Shown here: one piece after another, positions 40,392 to 49,948 of the stretch
How positions within the stretch are numbered: position 1 is the first letter of the stretch
Layout: every line of letters begins with the position of its first letter
Source of the DNA: Symsagittifera roscoffensis
Lineage: Eukaryota > Xenacoelomorpha > Acoela > Convolutidae
Direction of reading: 5' to 3'
DNA length: 60,000 nucleotides
Assembly: GCF_963678635.1 (NCBI RefSeq)
Contig: NC_087067.1
Coordinates: forward strand, 22,825,547-22,885,546
Made by a program: the position numbers and the translations under genes
The notes under the pieces: generated by a model
Database searches by the model: none
Seen by the model: only the letters and a program-made list of their open reading frames with translations
Told to the model about the DNA's origin: nothing

Positions 40392-40629
40392 TTTTTTAGT
40401 AAATAATTTATTGTTTGGTATTGTCTTCGTTTTTTGTAATTAATTAATTTCTTCAATTTCATTTTAATTATGAGAATAGATGAAAGGTTCAGGGTAAATC
40501 ATTGAAAAACAATTAGATCTTAATTTGGTGCTCCGAAATCGCACACCAATTAAGAAACTTGATTAATTTTTGCACACATATTATAGAAAAAGAACAAAAA
40601 AATAGACACAAGTGAAAAATACCTGGTGG

Positions 40630-40898
40630 TTTTTGCATCTTGAGAAAAAAAACTCAATAACTTTTCGCACTTTGTAGAAAAAATTGAAACAACTTTCGCA
40701 TTTTGTCAAAAAAGTGAAACAGTTTTCGCATATTGTCAAAATAATGAATCACTTTTCGCATTTTGTTGAAAAAATTGAAAAACTTTTCGCATATTGTCAA
40801 AAAAAAAAGTGGAACACTTTTCGCATCTTGTCGAAAAAATTGAAACATTTTTCGCGTTTTTGTCAGAAAAAGTGAAACATTTTTCGCATATTGTCAAT
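40630..40898 (+). repeat. About 31-bp minisatellite, TTTTCGCAT type
   Basis: Eight to nine units of about 31 bp, each reading TTTTCGCATATTGTCAAAAA and then a GTGAAACA-like end, lie head to tail. The last unit joins the 20 bp satellite directly at about 40899. Short ORFs on both strands here merely reflect the repeat. The interval 40392-40629 before it is AT-rich without recognisable features. Confidence 0.85.
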
Positions 40899-43800
40899 AG
40901 AAAGAATTTTTCTTAGTTTTCCTAATACTCCTCATGTTTAACTAAAGAGCCCTATTTACAACTTAAGATCTCTACATCAGAATATTGATCTGTATAAGTT
41001 TTTAGTTACACGTGTGTATAACTAATGATCCCTAAATTTGTTTTATATCGCGTTGGTTTTATGTATATTATGTTATTCCTATGCATAACTATTGATCCCT
41101 GCTCAGAAATGGTTATCCCTAATTATCACTAAGAGTACCTATTTTAAACTAAATCTCCCTGATTACTATAACTATCTTTATTCATAAATACTAGTCGCTG
41201 AATATAATTGATGAACGCGAAGAAAAATTAATGACTCCTAAGCTTTGCCAAAGATGCCAATAAACTACGTGAAAATCTCAAAAAACAGCTCATGATTTTT
41301 TAAAACTAGTTTTTTCTATGTATAACTGATGATAAGGACGTATAAAAAATTATTCCTGAATTAAACTAAAAACCATTATTCAAACTAAAAATCTATGTAA
41401 ACATTTGATGATTCCGATGTAATTTTATTGATATCTATGTATAACAATTAATCTCTACAAGTACGTGTTATCACTATGTATAGCTGATTATCCTAGCTAA
41501 AATTATTGATCCTCATCAACTACTTCTAGCTTGTTATTTTTAAAGATCCCTATATATAACTAAGGGTCACTATTTATAACTAATAATCGTTTTTATAACT
41601 ATTGATCACTATGTAAAATGAAGTTTTTCTTTGTATAGTAATCAAAGTTTTTTTTCTAATTGAATATCAAAAAATATAGCTAATGATCTTTAGATATAAA
41701 ACTAATGTTACGAATTGATAACTATGTGTATTTAAAGATCTTCAGAGAAACTAATTATCATTTTGTTTAGTTTATGATCACCATGTACAATTAAAACCCC
41801 CTGTGAAGTAATCGAATACTAAGAACAACTAAGGATCCTTAATTATACTTATTGATCCTATAAACTTTGAAGATTTTTTTGTATAAGCTTTGGTTCCTTT
41901 TTCTGATTGAAGATCAAAAAACAAAACTAATGATTCCTTTCTGAAACGACTGTTTCTTACGTATTTCAAACAATACCTTTGTAGAAATTATGTTCCCTCG
42001 GTAAAAATAGGGATCACAATTGATAACTAATGATTGCCATATTCAAGTAATGATGAAAAAGTAAAATTTGGATCATTTTGTATAATTAATGATCATTATG
42101 TATAACTAAAGATCCCTCTGTGAAACAAATTAATCCTACGTATAACTATTCATCCTTAATTATGACCAATGATTCCTATCAATAGAAAGAATTTTTCTTA
42201 TTTTTTAATACTCCTCATGTTTAACTAATGAGCCCTATTTACAACTTAAGATCTCTACATCAGAATATTGATCTGTATAAGTTTTTAGTTACACGTATGT
42301 ATAACTAATGATCCCTAAATTTGTTTTATATCGCGTTGGTTTTATGTATATTATGTTATTTCTAGGCATAACTATTGATCCCTGCTCAGAAATGTTTATC
42401 CCAAAGTATCACTAAGGGTACCTATTTTAAACTAAATCTCCCTGATTACTATAACTATCTTTATTCATAAATATTAGTCGCTGAGTATAATTGATGAACG
42501 CGAAGAAAAAATAATGACTCCTAAGCTTTGCCAAAGATGCCTATAAACTACGTGAAGATCTCAAAAAAACTACTCATAATTTTTTATAACTAGTTTCTTC
42601 TATGTATAACTGATGATAAGGACGTATAAAAAACTATTCCTGAATTAAATTAAAAACCATTATTTAAACTAAAAATCTATGTAAACATTTGATGATTCCG
42701 ATATAATTTTATTGATATCTATGTATAACAATTAATCTCTACAAGTACGTGTTATCACTATGTATAGCTGATTATCCTAGCTAAAATTATTGATCCTCAT
42801 CAACTACTTCTAGTTTGTTATTTTTAAAAATCCCTATATAAACTAAAGGTCACTATTTATAACTAATAATCGTTTTTATAACTATTGATCACTATGCAAA
42901 ATGAAGTTTTTTTTTGTATGGTAATCAAGGTTTTTTTTCTAATTGAAGATCAAAAAATATAGCTAATGATCTTTAGATATAAAACTAATGTTACGAATTG
43001 ATAAGATTTAAAGACGAATTAAAGATCTTCAGAGAAACTAATTATCATTTTGTTTAGTTTATGATCACAATGTACAATTAAAACCGCCTGTGAAGTAATA
43101 GAATACTAAGAACAACTAAGGATCCTTAATTATACTTATTGATCCTGTAAACACTGAAAAATTTTTTGTATAAGTTTTGATTCTTTTTCTGATTGAAGGT
43201 CAAAAAACAAAACTAATGATTCCTTTTTAAAACGACTGTTTCTTACGTATTTCAAACAATACCTTTGTAGAAATTATGCTCCCTCGGTAAAACTAGGGAT
43301 CACAATTGATAACTTCTGATTGCCATGTTCAAGTAATGATGAAAAAGTAAAACTTGGATCATTTTGTATAATTAATGATCATTATGTATAACTAAAGATC
43401 CCTCTGTGAAACAAATTAATCATACGTATAACTATTCATCCTTAATTATAACCAATGATTCCTATCAATAGAAAAAAATTTTCTTAGTTTTCCTAATACT
43501 CCTCATGTTTAACTAATGATCCCTATTTACAACTTAAGATCTCTACATCAGAATATTGATCTGTATAAGTTTTTAGTTACACGTATGTATAACTAATGAT
43601 CCCTAAATTTGTTTTATATCGCGTTGGTTTCATGTGTATTATGTTATTCCTAGGCCTATAAACCAATGATTTCTGTCCATAGAAAGAATTTTTCTTAGTT
43701 TTCTTAATGATCCTTATGTTTAACTAATGAGCCCTATTTACAACTTAGGATCTCTACATCAGAATATTGATCTGTATAATTTTTTACTTACACGTATGTA

Positions 43801-44916
43801 TAACTAATGATCCCTAAATTTGTTTTATATCCCGTTGGTTTTATGTATATAATGTTATTCCTAGGCATTACTATTGATCCTTACGTAGAAATGTTTATCC
43901 CTAAGTATCACTAATGGTACCTATTTTAAATTAAAACTTCCTTAATACTATAACTATCTTTATTCATAAGTACTAGTCTCTGAGTATAATTGATGAACGC
44001 GAAGAAATTTTAATGACTCCTAAGCTTTACCAAGGAACCCTATAAACTACCTGAAGATCTCAAAAAACTACTCATGATTTCTTATAACTAATTTTTTCTG
44101 TGTATAATTGATGATAAGGACGTATAAAAAACTATTCCTGAATTAAATTAAAAACCATTATTCTAACCAAAAATCTTTGTAAATATTCGATGATTCCGAT
44201 GTAATTCTATTGATATCTATGTATTAAAATTGATCTTTAGAAACTACGAATTGTCACTACGTATAGCTTTTTATCCCTAGGTAATCCTAATGATTCTCAT
44301 GTATTGTAATTCTGATTCTTTTTATTTGTAATTAAATATCCCTATGAATAACTAAATATTTCTTTGTGTAACCCTCGATCCCTATGTATAAATGAACGTT
44401 CCAAAATAAAACTAATGATGTCTCTATGTAATTAAAAACCTTTGAGAAAACCTGATGATCACTATGTGTAACTACTGATTTTCTTTGAATCAATGTTTGT
44501 TATGTATACCGAACCATCGTTTTGTATAATTTTTGCTCCCTATGCATGATTAATAATCCTAATTTATAACTATTGATTCTCATGTTTATTTAATGATAAC
44601 AAAGTAATCTTTTGATCGTTTTGTATAACTAATGATCATTATGTTTAACTAGAAATCCTTCTGTGAAACAATAAAATTTTATCTCTGAGTATACTTGATG
44701 AACCTGAAGTAAATTGAATGATTCCGATGTTTTACTAAAAGTCAGTAAAAATTAGCCGACAATATTGATAAAGTATCAAGGTTTTCTATTCATCACTAAA
44801 TATCGCTATGTATAACTGATGATCAGTACGTAAAACTTTAATCGTGATTTTTTTTAAATACACTTAATAAGAACTCTACAAAGCCCTGTAAGTAAATAAT
44901 TATCCCGATCTAAATT
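40899..44916 (+). repeat. Degenerate 20-bp satellite, segment 8
   Basis: About 4 kb of the same satellite in the same orientation, including a 1,286 bp tandem pair (landmarks 41241 and 42527). It closely resembles 35.2-38.05 kb. No gene seen. Confidence 0.9.
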
Positions 44917-44945
44917 TCAAAAATCAAAATCCTGCTTGATTCGGT

Positions 44946-45287
44946 TTGGAATCAGATTTCCAGAGATTTGCTTTGAAAAACTCAACACCTTTGAGATATC
45001 CTCCCATATCTACATCAAAATCAAAGAACTTGACTATCTACTCAAAAGTCAGCATTTTTTCATTGATTACATACAAAAATTCAAGTAACTTCAGGAAGAA
45101 AAGTGTGGAAATGCTCCTTGTTCGCTATTCTTTTGTTACTTATATCGGCAGTTTTACTTATTCTTACAGCAAACAACTTTTGGTCATTCATTTTTGCGAT
45201 TGCTTTTGTGTATATTCTGACTTATTTGAAAGATTTATGCCCTTGAAAGGTAAACTTTCCTCTGATTGGATACGACAACTAAAATAA
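44946..45287 (+). CDS. Hypothetical ORF at the satellite boundary, copy 2
   Basis: 113 codons from TTG, the same predicted peptide as 38086-38427. The two DNA copies differ at very few positions (for example 45235). Conservation is explained by recent duplication and is not evidence of function. No domain seen. Confidence 0.25.
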   Translation: MESDFQRFALKNSTPLRYPPISTSKSKNLTIYSKVSIFSLITYKNSSNFRKKSVEMLLVRYSFVTYIGSFTYSYSKQLLVIHFCDCFCVYSDLFERFMPLKGKLSSDWIRQLK

Positions 45288-45442
45288 AAATGAACATTTT
45301 TGTAATTGGAAACGACAATGCCTGAAATGGAGCTTTGGTTCCGATTGGACAAGACTTTTATATAAAAAAAAATTCCATAAAATGCACCTGAAATTTGTTT
45401 GGAAACGACAACAATCCAAACAAGGAAAACAATTCTGATTGG
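45265..45442 (+). promoter_or_regulatory. ATTGG boxes and TATA, cassette 3
   Basis: This is the third copy of the ATTGG array: intact boxes at 45265, 45305, 45344 and 45438, with the fourth position mutated. The TATA region reads TATATAAAA. The ORF that should follow (about 45625) is cut short by a small deletion and an internal deletion, so this promoter copy now lies about 450 bp upstream of the TGA-interrupted ORF. Confidence 0.4.
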
Positions 45443-45624
45443 TTAAACCCACACATTTGAGTTGAAGGTACCCTCACTTCTAATTAAAAATCATTTTAAT
45501 TGCAAGTAAACTACCGTCAACTACCTCCTCTCTCAGCTCTAAATACCTTAATTTCAATTTATCTTCCGTAAGCTACCCCTCACAGCTCTAAACCATTCTT
45601 GTTATTACTCTTTTACCCAACTCA

Positions 45625-45870
45625 ATGCTCAAACTGATCTTCTCAGTGCATTACACAACCTTCTATACGCTGTAAATTTTTCGCCTGATCTACGTGGATG
45701 AACTACGCCTGAAGTGGATGAGCACGTGGGAATGAAATTTTTGAAGGAATGCAGTTTTTTTCTGAGAAAATCAGCAAAATCTACAGCTGAAAAAAATATA
45801 TATATTTCATTTCATCTAAAAATCTCAGCTCAATTCATTTTACCAACATGAGAAGAAGTCTTAGATAAAA
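45625..45870 (+). pseudogene. Cassette ORF, copy 3, internally deleted
   Basis: The start (ATG at 45625) and first few codons match copy 2. A change near 45650 shifts the frame, and about 250 bp of the ORF are missing between about 45695 and 45712. The remainder carries the same chimeric junction as copy 1. It is non-functional as a gene. Confidence 0.35.
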
Positions 45871-45889
45871 CGGATTTCTATCTCAAACT

Positions 45890-46420
45890 TTGAAACCAAT
45901 CAAAATAGAACGGGCGAGTTACTACAACCAGTTTGAAGTTGGTATCGAAAATGTCAAGATTCTCAAATTTATTAAAATCTTCCGAGCTAGTGAGCAAATT
46001 ATCATAGATTTTTCAGGATGGATAGAACTTGAGAATGAAAGTGTTAGAGAATTTAGAAAAAAATTGGCTATGTCTAAGTCACTTTGAAGAAAAAATTACG
46101 GGTTTTCACATGATTCAAATGAAAAATATTTTGATGAAGTTGTGGATCTGGGATACTGAAATAGTTTTCATTTGCTTACACGTGAACATTCTCTACATAT
46201 GACTATTTTTGAAAAATTGGTTGAAATTGATATCTACTACAGAGATCCTAAGAAGCGTTTGAGTCCCTTAAGAATTTCCCTACATGATTTCCCTACATGA
46301 TTGGTTGAAACAATTCGTGATAGAAGGTACAAGAAAGAAAAATTAAAGGTTCAACAGGTTGATTTAGCTCTGTTTAGTAGAAAACATGGTGTGGCACATG
46401 AAGAAGAAAGTGACAAGTAA
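45890..46420 (+). pseudogene. ORF with three in-frame TGA codons, fuller copy
   Basis: One frame of 176 codons runs from TTG at 45890 to TAA at 46418, broken only by TGA at 46085, 46157 and 46298 (codons 66, 90 and 137). Sequence between and after the TGAs looks coding: it is rich in Lys, Glu, Asp and aromatic residues, with no other stops and no frameshift. A predicted charged C-terminus is followed seven bases later by AATAAA. The first two TGAs are also present in the copy at 39179. Simple explanations are TGG-to-TGA nonsense mutation in a pseudogene; readthrough or UGA reassignment are alternatives. No family recognised. Confidence 0.4.
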
Positions 46421-46426
46421 CTCGAA

Positions 46427-46432
46427 AATAAA
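46427..46432 (+). terminator. Polyadenylation signal AATAAA
   Basis: AATAAA lies seven bases after the stop at 46420. A facing minus-strand AATAAA (TTTATT at 46493-46498) lies beyond the end of the minus gene, so the two genes would be convergent. Confidence 0.35.
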
Positions 46433-46587
46433 TCAATTTTTGACTTTTTACACATCTTTTTAAATTTCCCATTTAATGAAAAAAAAAAAAATTTTATTTG
46501 AAATAAATGTTCCTGAACCAAAGCTTTGTTTTAAAGATTTATCAGTGTAAGTTTTTAAGAACATATAAGAAGAAAGAAGACAATTGA

Positions 46588-47190
46588 TTATTTCATCACA
46601 AAGCTTACATAATCACTATGCACAGAACCATGAAAATCAACAAAGCAATCAGCAATCTTGAAAAAATCAGACTCATATTTTGTGTTTTGTAATTTTCGAT
46701 TTCTAACCAGAAACGCTGAACCAAGAGTTTGTGTGGAAGCCAGTTTCTGGTTTGAACATAAATAATGTCTCTTGAGTTTTTTCCGAATTAGTCGTTTCTT
46801 TGCAATACTAGGCTTCTTTTCGGCTCCTTTCCATCGTAAGTTATGCTGAACTGCTCGACTAAGCTGAATGAATATTTCTCCGCTTGACGTAACAAAACTT
46901 GAATAGAATACGTGTTGGAACAAAGTGTAAAGACAGTCAATTTCTTCATATATGTATACATTTTTATATAATCTCTGAAGAATTTGGCTAAGAAATTTTC
47001 CTATTAAAACCAAATGGAACTTACAATTCTCCAAAGAACATAAAGAGTTGTGAGTAGAGACACAAAAATCACGCGTTACTTTGTATTTTTCGTAAAAATT
47101 ACTGAAAACGGAAATAAAAAGCGATTTTATACAATAATCTAAATAAAAGCTGAGTAGAAATTGACACATAGCAGCAGCTATTTGGAACAA
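46588..47190 (-). CDS. Hypothetical protein, basic central region (intact copy)
   Basis: Open for 200 codons from TTG; the first ATG is at 47169 (193 codons), and I prefer that start because a TATA-like element and further promoter motifs lie just upstream. Residues about 9-32 (counting from TTG) are hydrophobic and could be a signal or membrane segment. Residues 121-142 are strongly basic and resemble a nuclear localisation or nucleic-acid-binding patch. The rest contains scattered Cys (7-8), Phe and Tyr. No family is recognised. A TTTATT (minus AATAAA) is about 90 bp downstream. The second copy at 47680 is frameshifted, so this is the better candidate for an expressed gene. It could equally be a fragment of a mobile-element protein. 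Confidence 0.4.
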   Translation of the reverse strand: MFQIAAAMCQFLLSFYLDYCIKSLFISVFSNFYEKYKVTRDFCVSTHNSLCSLENCKFHLVLIGKFLSQILQRLYKNVYIYEEIDCLYTLFQHVFYSSFVTSSGEIFIQLSRAVQHNLRWKGAEKKPSIAKKRLIRKKLKRHYLCSNQKLASTQTLGSAFLVRNRKLQNTKYESDFFKIADCFVDFHGSVHSDYVSFVMK

Positions 47191-47214
47191 TGATTTTTCC
47201 TGAAAACTGTGAAA

Positions 47215-47318
47215 TTATATAGTAAAAATAACGCCTACGCGATTTCGGTATATGGAAAATTCATACAAAACAATCCCTATTTGTTATTAATTCCATATAT
47301 GGAAATCATGATGAGTCA
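47215..47318 (-). promoter_or_regulatory. CArG box, AP-1 site and TATA-like element upstream of the minus ORF
   Basis: On the minus strand, in order toward the gene: TGACTCA (AP-1/TRE type, 47312-47318), CCATATATGG (perfect CArG box for SRF/MADS factors, 47293-47302), and TATATAA (about 47215-47221). The ATG follows at 47169. The CArG box is 124 bp from the ATG. The same set is preserved in the second copy. Confidence 0.4.
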
Positions 47319-47679
47319 TACTTTTTACTTCCATTTTCATTTAACCATTTTCATTTCCATTTTCATTTCTCTTCACTGATCAGTCTGTTTTTCAAAAATG
47401 TACTCAAGAAATTTGTTTTACCTTAGTTTGAGATTTTGATTGGCTACATGAATTTACTTAAAACTAATTAGTCTCTAAATAAGGAAAAAACTTTTTTATT
47501 AAGGAAAAAAAGACAACTAACTCGAAAATAAATCAATTTTTGACTTTTTACACATCTTTTTAAGTTTCCCATTTAATGAAAAAAAAAATTTTTTATTTGA
47601 AATAAATGTTCCTGAACCAAAGCTTTGTTTTAAAGATTTATCAGTGTAAGTTTTTAAGAGCATATAAGAAGACAATTAA

Positions 47680-48260
47680 TTATTTCATCACAAAACTTAC
47701 ATAATCACTATGCACAGAACCATGAAAATCAACAAAGCAATCAGCAATCTTGAAAAAATCAGACTCATATTTTGTGTTTTGTAATTTTCGATTTCTAACC
47801 AGAAACGCTGAACCAAGGGTTTGTGTGGAAGCCAGTTTCTGGTTGGAACATAAATAATGTCTCTTGAGTTTTTTCCGAATTAGTCGTTTCTTTGCAATAC
47901 TAGGCTTCTTTTCGGCTCCTTTCCATCGTAAGTTATGCTGAACTGCTCGACTAAGCTGAATGAATATTTCTCCGCTTGACGTAACAAAATTTGAATAGAA
48001 TATGTGTTGGAACAAAGTGTAAAGACAGTCAATTTCTTCATATATGTATACATTTTTATCTAATCTCTGAAGAATTTGGCTAAGAAATTTTCCTATTAAA
48101 ACCAAATGGAACTTACAATTCTCCGAGGAACATATAGAGTTGTGAGTAATGCACAAAAATCACGTGTTACTTGTTATTTTTCGTAAAAATTACTGAAAAC
48201 GGAAATAAATAGCGATTTTTTAATATAATCTAAATAAAAGCTGGGTAGAAATTGACACAT
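47680..48260 (-). pseudogene. Second, frameshifted copy of the basic hypothetical protein
   Basis: The C-terminal 150 or so codons (48156-47680) match the 46588-47190 product closely. The ATG-proximal part (from 48260) is present but in another frame because of single-base differences near 48147 and 48170. As read here the gene cannot make the full product. The CArG/AP-1 region upstream is intact (48384-48393 and 48403-48409). It arose with the 1,092 bp tandem duplication. Confidence 0.45.
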
Positions 48261-48383
48261 AGCAGCAGCTATTTGGAACAATGATTTTTCCTGAGAACTG
48301 TGAAGTTATATAGTAAAAATAACGCCAACGCGATTTCGGTATATGGCAAATTCATACAAAACAATCCATATTTGTTATTAATT

Positions 48384-48409
48384 CCATATATGGAAATCAT
48401 GATGAGTCA
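48384..48409 (-). promoter_or_regulatory. CArG box and AP-1 site, copy 2
   Basis: CCATATATGG at 48384-48393 and TGAGTCA (plus strand) at 48403-48409 repeat the arrangement at 47293-47318, again 124 bp from the ATG-equivalent. Confidence 0.35.
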
Positions 48410-48679
48410 TACTTTTTACTTCCATTTTCATTTAACCATTTTCATTTCCATTTTCATTTCTCTTCACTGATCAGTCTGTTTTTCAAAAATGTACTCAAGA
48501 AATTTGTTTTACCTTGGTTTGAGATTTTGATTGGCTACATGAATTTACTTAGTCTCTAAATAAGGAAAAAACTTTTTATGTTTATTACAAAATAGGTAAA
48601 AATGGTACATCAATTCGAGTTTTTTCAAGTACCTTTGTTAATTTCAGTATCAGAATTGGACATTTAACAGATTTTAAGA

Positions 48680-48850
48680 TTGAACTACTGCACAAAACTA
48701 CAAGAGTGGTGGACAGAAGACGTTGATGGAGATTGTATTAGTTTTAATCTGTATAGAAACACAGAAAATTCAATAGTTTTGTTAAAAAGATGGACAGGAC
48801 ATTCAGAAAAGAAGAGTACTGCTAAACTTATGAACAATGTTTTTATTTAG
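48680..48850 (+). pseudogene. Coding-like remnant, 56 codons
   Basis: This frame is open from TTG at 48680 to TAG at 48848. It has a plausible amino-acid mix (Trp-Trp, acidic cluster, then Lys/Ser-rich end). It lies just after a TTTCAG acceptor-like site at about 48650 and in the same frame as the next ORF, separated by a TAG and a TAA. No family recognised. It may be one decayed gene together with 48866-49255. Confidence 0.25.
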
Positions 48851-48865
48851 AAGAATTAACTCAGA

Positions 48866-49255
48866 TTGAGTGGTCGATCAGTAAAAAACAAAGCATTGGA
48901 AAAGCCTATGAAACAAAAATTGAAGACAAGGAACATCATTTTGATTACTGTTTTTAGTTTGATACAAATGCAAAATCTAGATTTGTCAGATTATCTTTTA
49001 ATCGATTATTCAAATTTCAAAAACTGCCGCTGGTTTATATTACAATATACCAAAAAGAAAACATTAAAAATGTATTTTTTGGTAATTTTTTTTTCACTGG
49101 TTAGAAATAGAACACATCGAAACAATTTTGATCGAAATTTCAAAGTTTTAATTGAGCACAAAAAAAACATTATAAAACAGACAAAAAATCTCATTTATTT
49201 CACTTTGGTGTCAATTTTATATGTTAGTTATGTTAGAACAATTCAAAAAAACTGA
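48866..49255 (+). CDS. Hypothetical ORF, basic with a hydrophobic middle
   Basis: 129 codons from TTG, ending at TGA 49253. The first 25 codons are Lys/Arg rich; then comes a hydrophobic stretch, then a second basic region rich in Asn and Lys. There is no recognisable domain. It is in frame with the remnant at 48680. The upstream stops and non-ATG start make a broken gene more likely than an intact one. Confidence 0.25.
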   Translation: MSGRSVKNKALEKPMKQKLKTRNIILITVFSLIQMQNLDLSDYLLIDYSNFKNCRWFILQYTKKKTLKMYFLVIFFSLVRNRTHRNNFDRNFKVLIEHKKNIIKQTKNLIYFTLVSILYVSYVRTIQKN

Positions 49256-49530
49256 TTGATTGGGAAGTTTCATGAACATGAAAATCTGTGAATACTTCAT
49301 TTTGATTGGTAATTACCACAAATACTAACTGTGAAGGAATCCTTGATATCTACAAACGATATCAAAATTGTTTAAAAATTCATGAGAATTAGAACTCAAT
49401 TTTGATTGGTTGACTTTAAATTTATTCAAAACTCCATGACCATTGAAAAACGATTCTGATTGGTTGATATCAGAAAAGATCAAAAATTTCATTTTTATCA
49501 ATTCTCAATTCTGATTGATTGATAGCAAAA
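49250..49530 (+). repeat. About 50-bp minisatellite with ATTGG boxes
   Basis: Imperfect units of about 46-54 bp each carry TTCTGATTGGTTGA followed by TCAAA/TTCATGA sequence. ATTGG is at 49259, 49305, 49405 and 49459; one unit near 49355 and one at 49513 (GATTGATTGA) are degenerate. It resembles the ATTGG array of the 38.4 kb cassette, but the spacing and flanks differ. It could be a promoter array or only a minisatellite. Confidence 0.5.
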
Positions 49531-49743
49531 CTTGCGAAAACTCCATAATTAAATTGGAGGAATTATTTTTTAGCTAGGCTAAATAAAAAATCCATTCTGG
49601 TTTTCTGTCAAGTTAAAAACAATTGGTTAAGAAATTTGGCGTTTTTATTCTTTTTTATTCTTTTTTTGCGGCTATTCAACTTTTCTTTTCTAAAAACTTG
49701 AGACATTCTAAATCTCCCTTTTTTTATTTTTCTACTTATTGAG

Positions 49744-49948
49744 ATGCCGTCACTGAATAGAAACGAAAAAGTTGCATATCTTGAATGTGGCAGAGAATAC
49801 ACTCGCTTACACGCATCAAGACAACGAAAGCACTGTGGCGTTTTAGAGTGTTCCAATTGTAACTTATATAGATAAAGCAGCGAGAAGAAGCATTGTCAAC
49901 ATAATGGTAATGAGCTTGGCAGTCTCAAAACACACTCCAAGAGAAGGT
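49744..49948 (+). pseudogene. Transposon-type zinc-finger module, decayed
   Basis: ATG at 49744 opens 43 codons to TAA at 49873; the same frame continues coding-like to a GTAAAA donor-like site near 49948. It begins Met-Pro-Ser-Leu-Asn-Arg-Asn-Glu-Lys-Val, then a Cys/His pattern: Cys15, His30, Cys31, then Cys36-x-x-Cys39, and after the stop further His residues. I recognise this opening and spacing as the N-terminal zinc-finger module found in proteins of animal mobile elements, including Polinton/Maverick-like ones. The expected first Cys ligand (position 12) is Tyr here and the module is cut by a stop, so it is a remnant. It gives the best clue to what the surrounding mosaic is. The antisense 82-codon ORF here is a shadow. 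Confidence 0.5.

Larger units (their letters stand above)
36810..45320 (+). repeat. Two copies of a satellite-gene junction, 6,860 bp apart
   Basis: About 1.65 kb covering the end of the satellite and the start of the gene mosaic (about 36810-38460) recurs at about 43665-45320. The offset is 6,860 bp at ORF landmarks 38086 and 44946. The satellite/non-satellite boundary (38056, 44916) is identical in both. One duplication of the junction is therefore more likely than two independent insertions. Confidence 0.8.
46415..48585 (-). repeat. 1,092-bp tandem duplication carrying the minus-strand gene
   Basis: Sequence from about 46415 to 47508 recurs from about 47510 to 48585 with an offset of 1,091-1,092 bp, including the ORF, its upstream region and the shared AATAAATCAATTTTT tail. 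The copies differ by scattered substitutions and small indels. Confidence 0.85.

Noticed and set aside
40654-40875. ORFs of about 63 codons on both strands
   Set aside because: They are translations of the 31 bp minisatellite.
49608-49856. 82-codon minus ORF opposite the zinc-finger remnant
   Set aside because: It is antisense to the Cys/His module, and its composition mirrors that strand.
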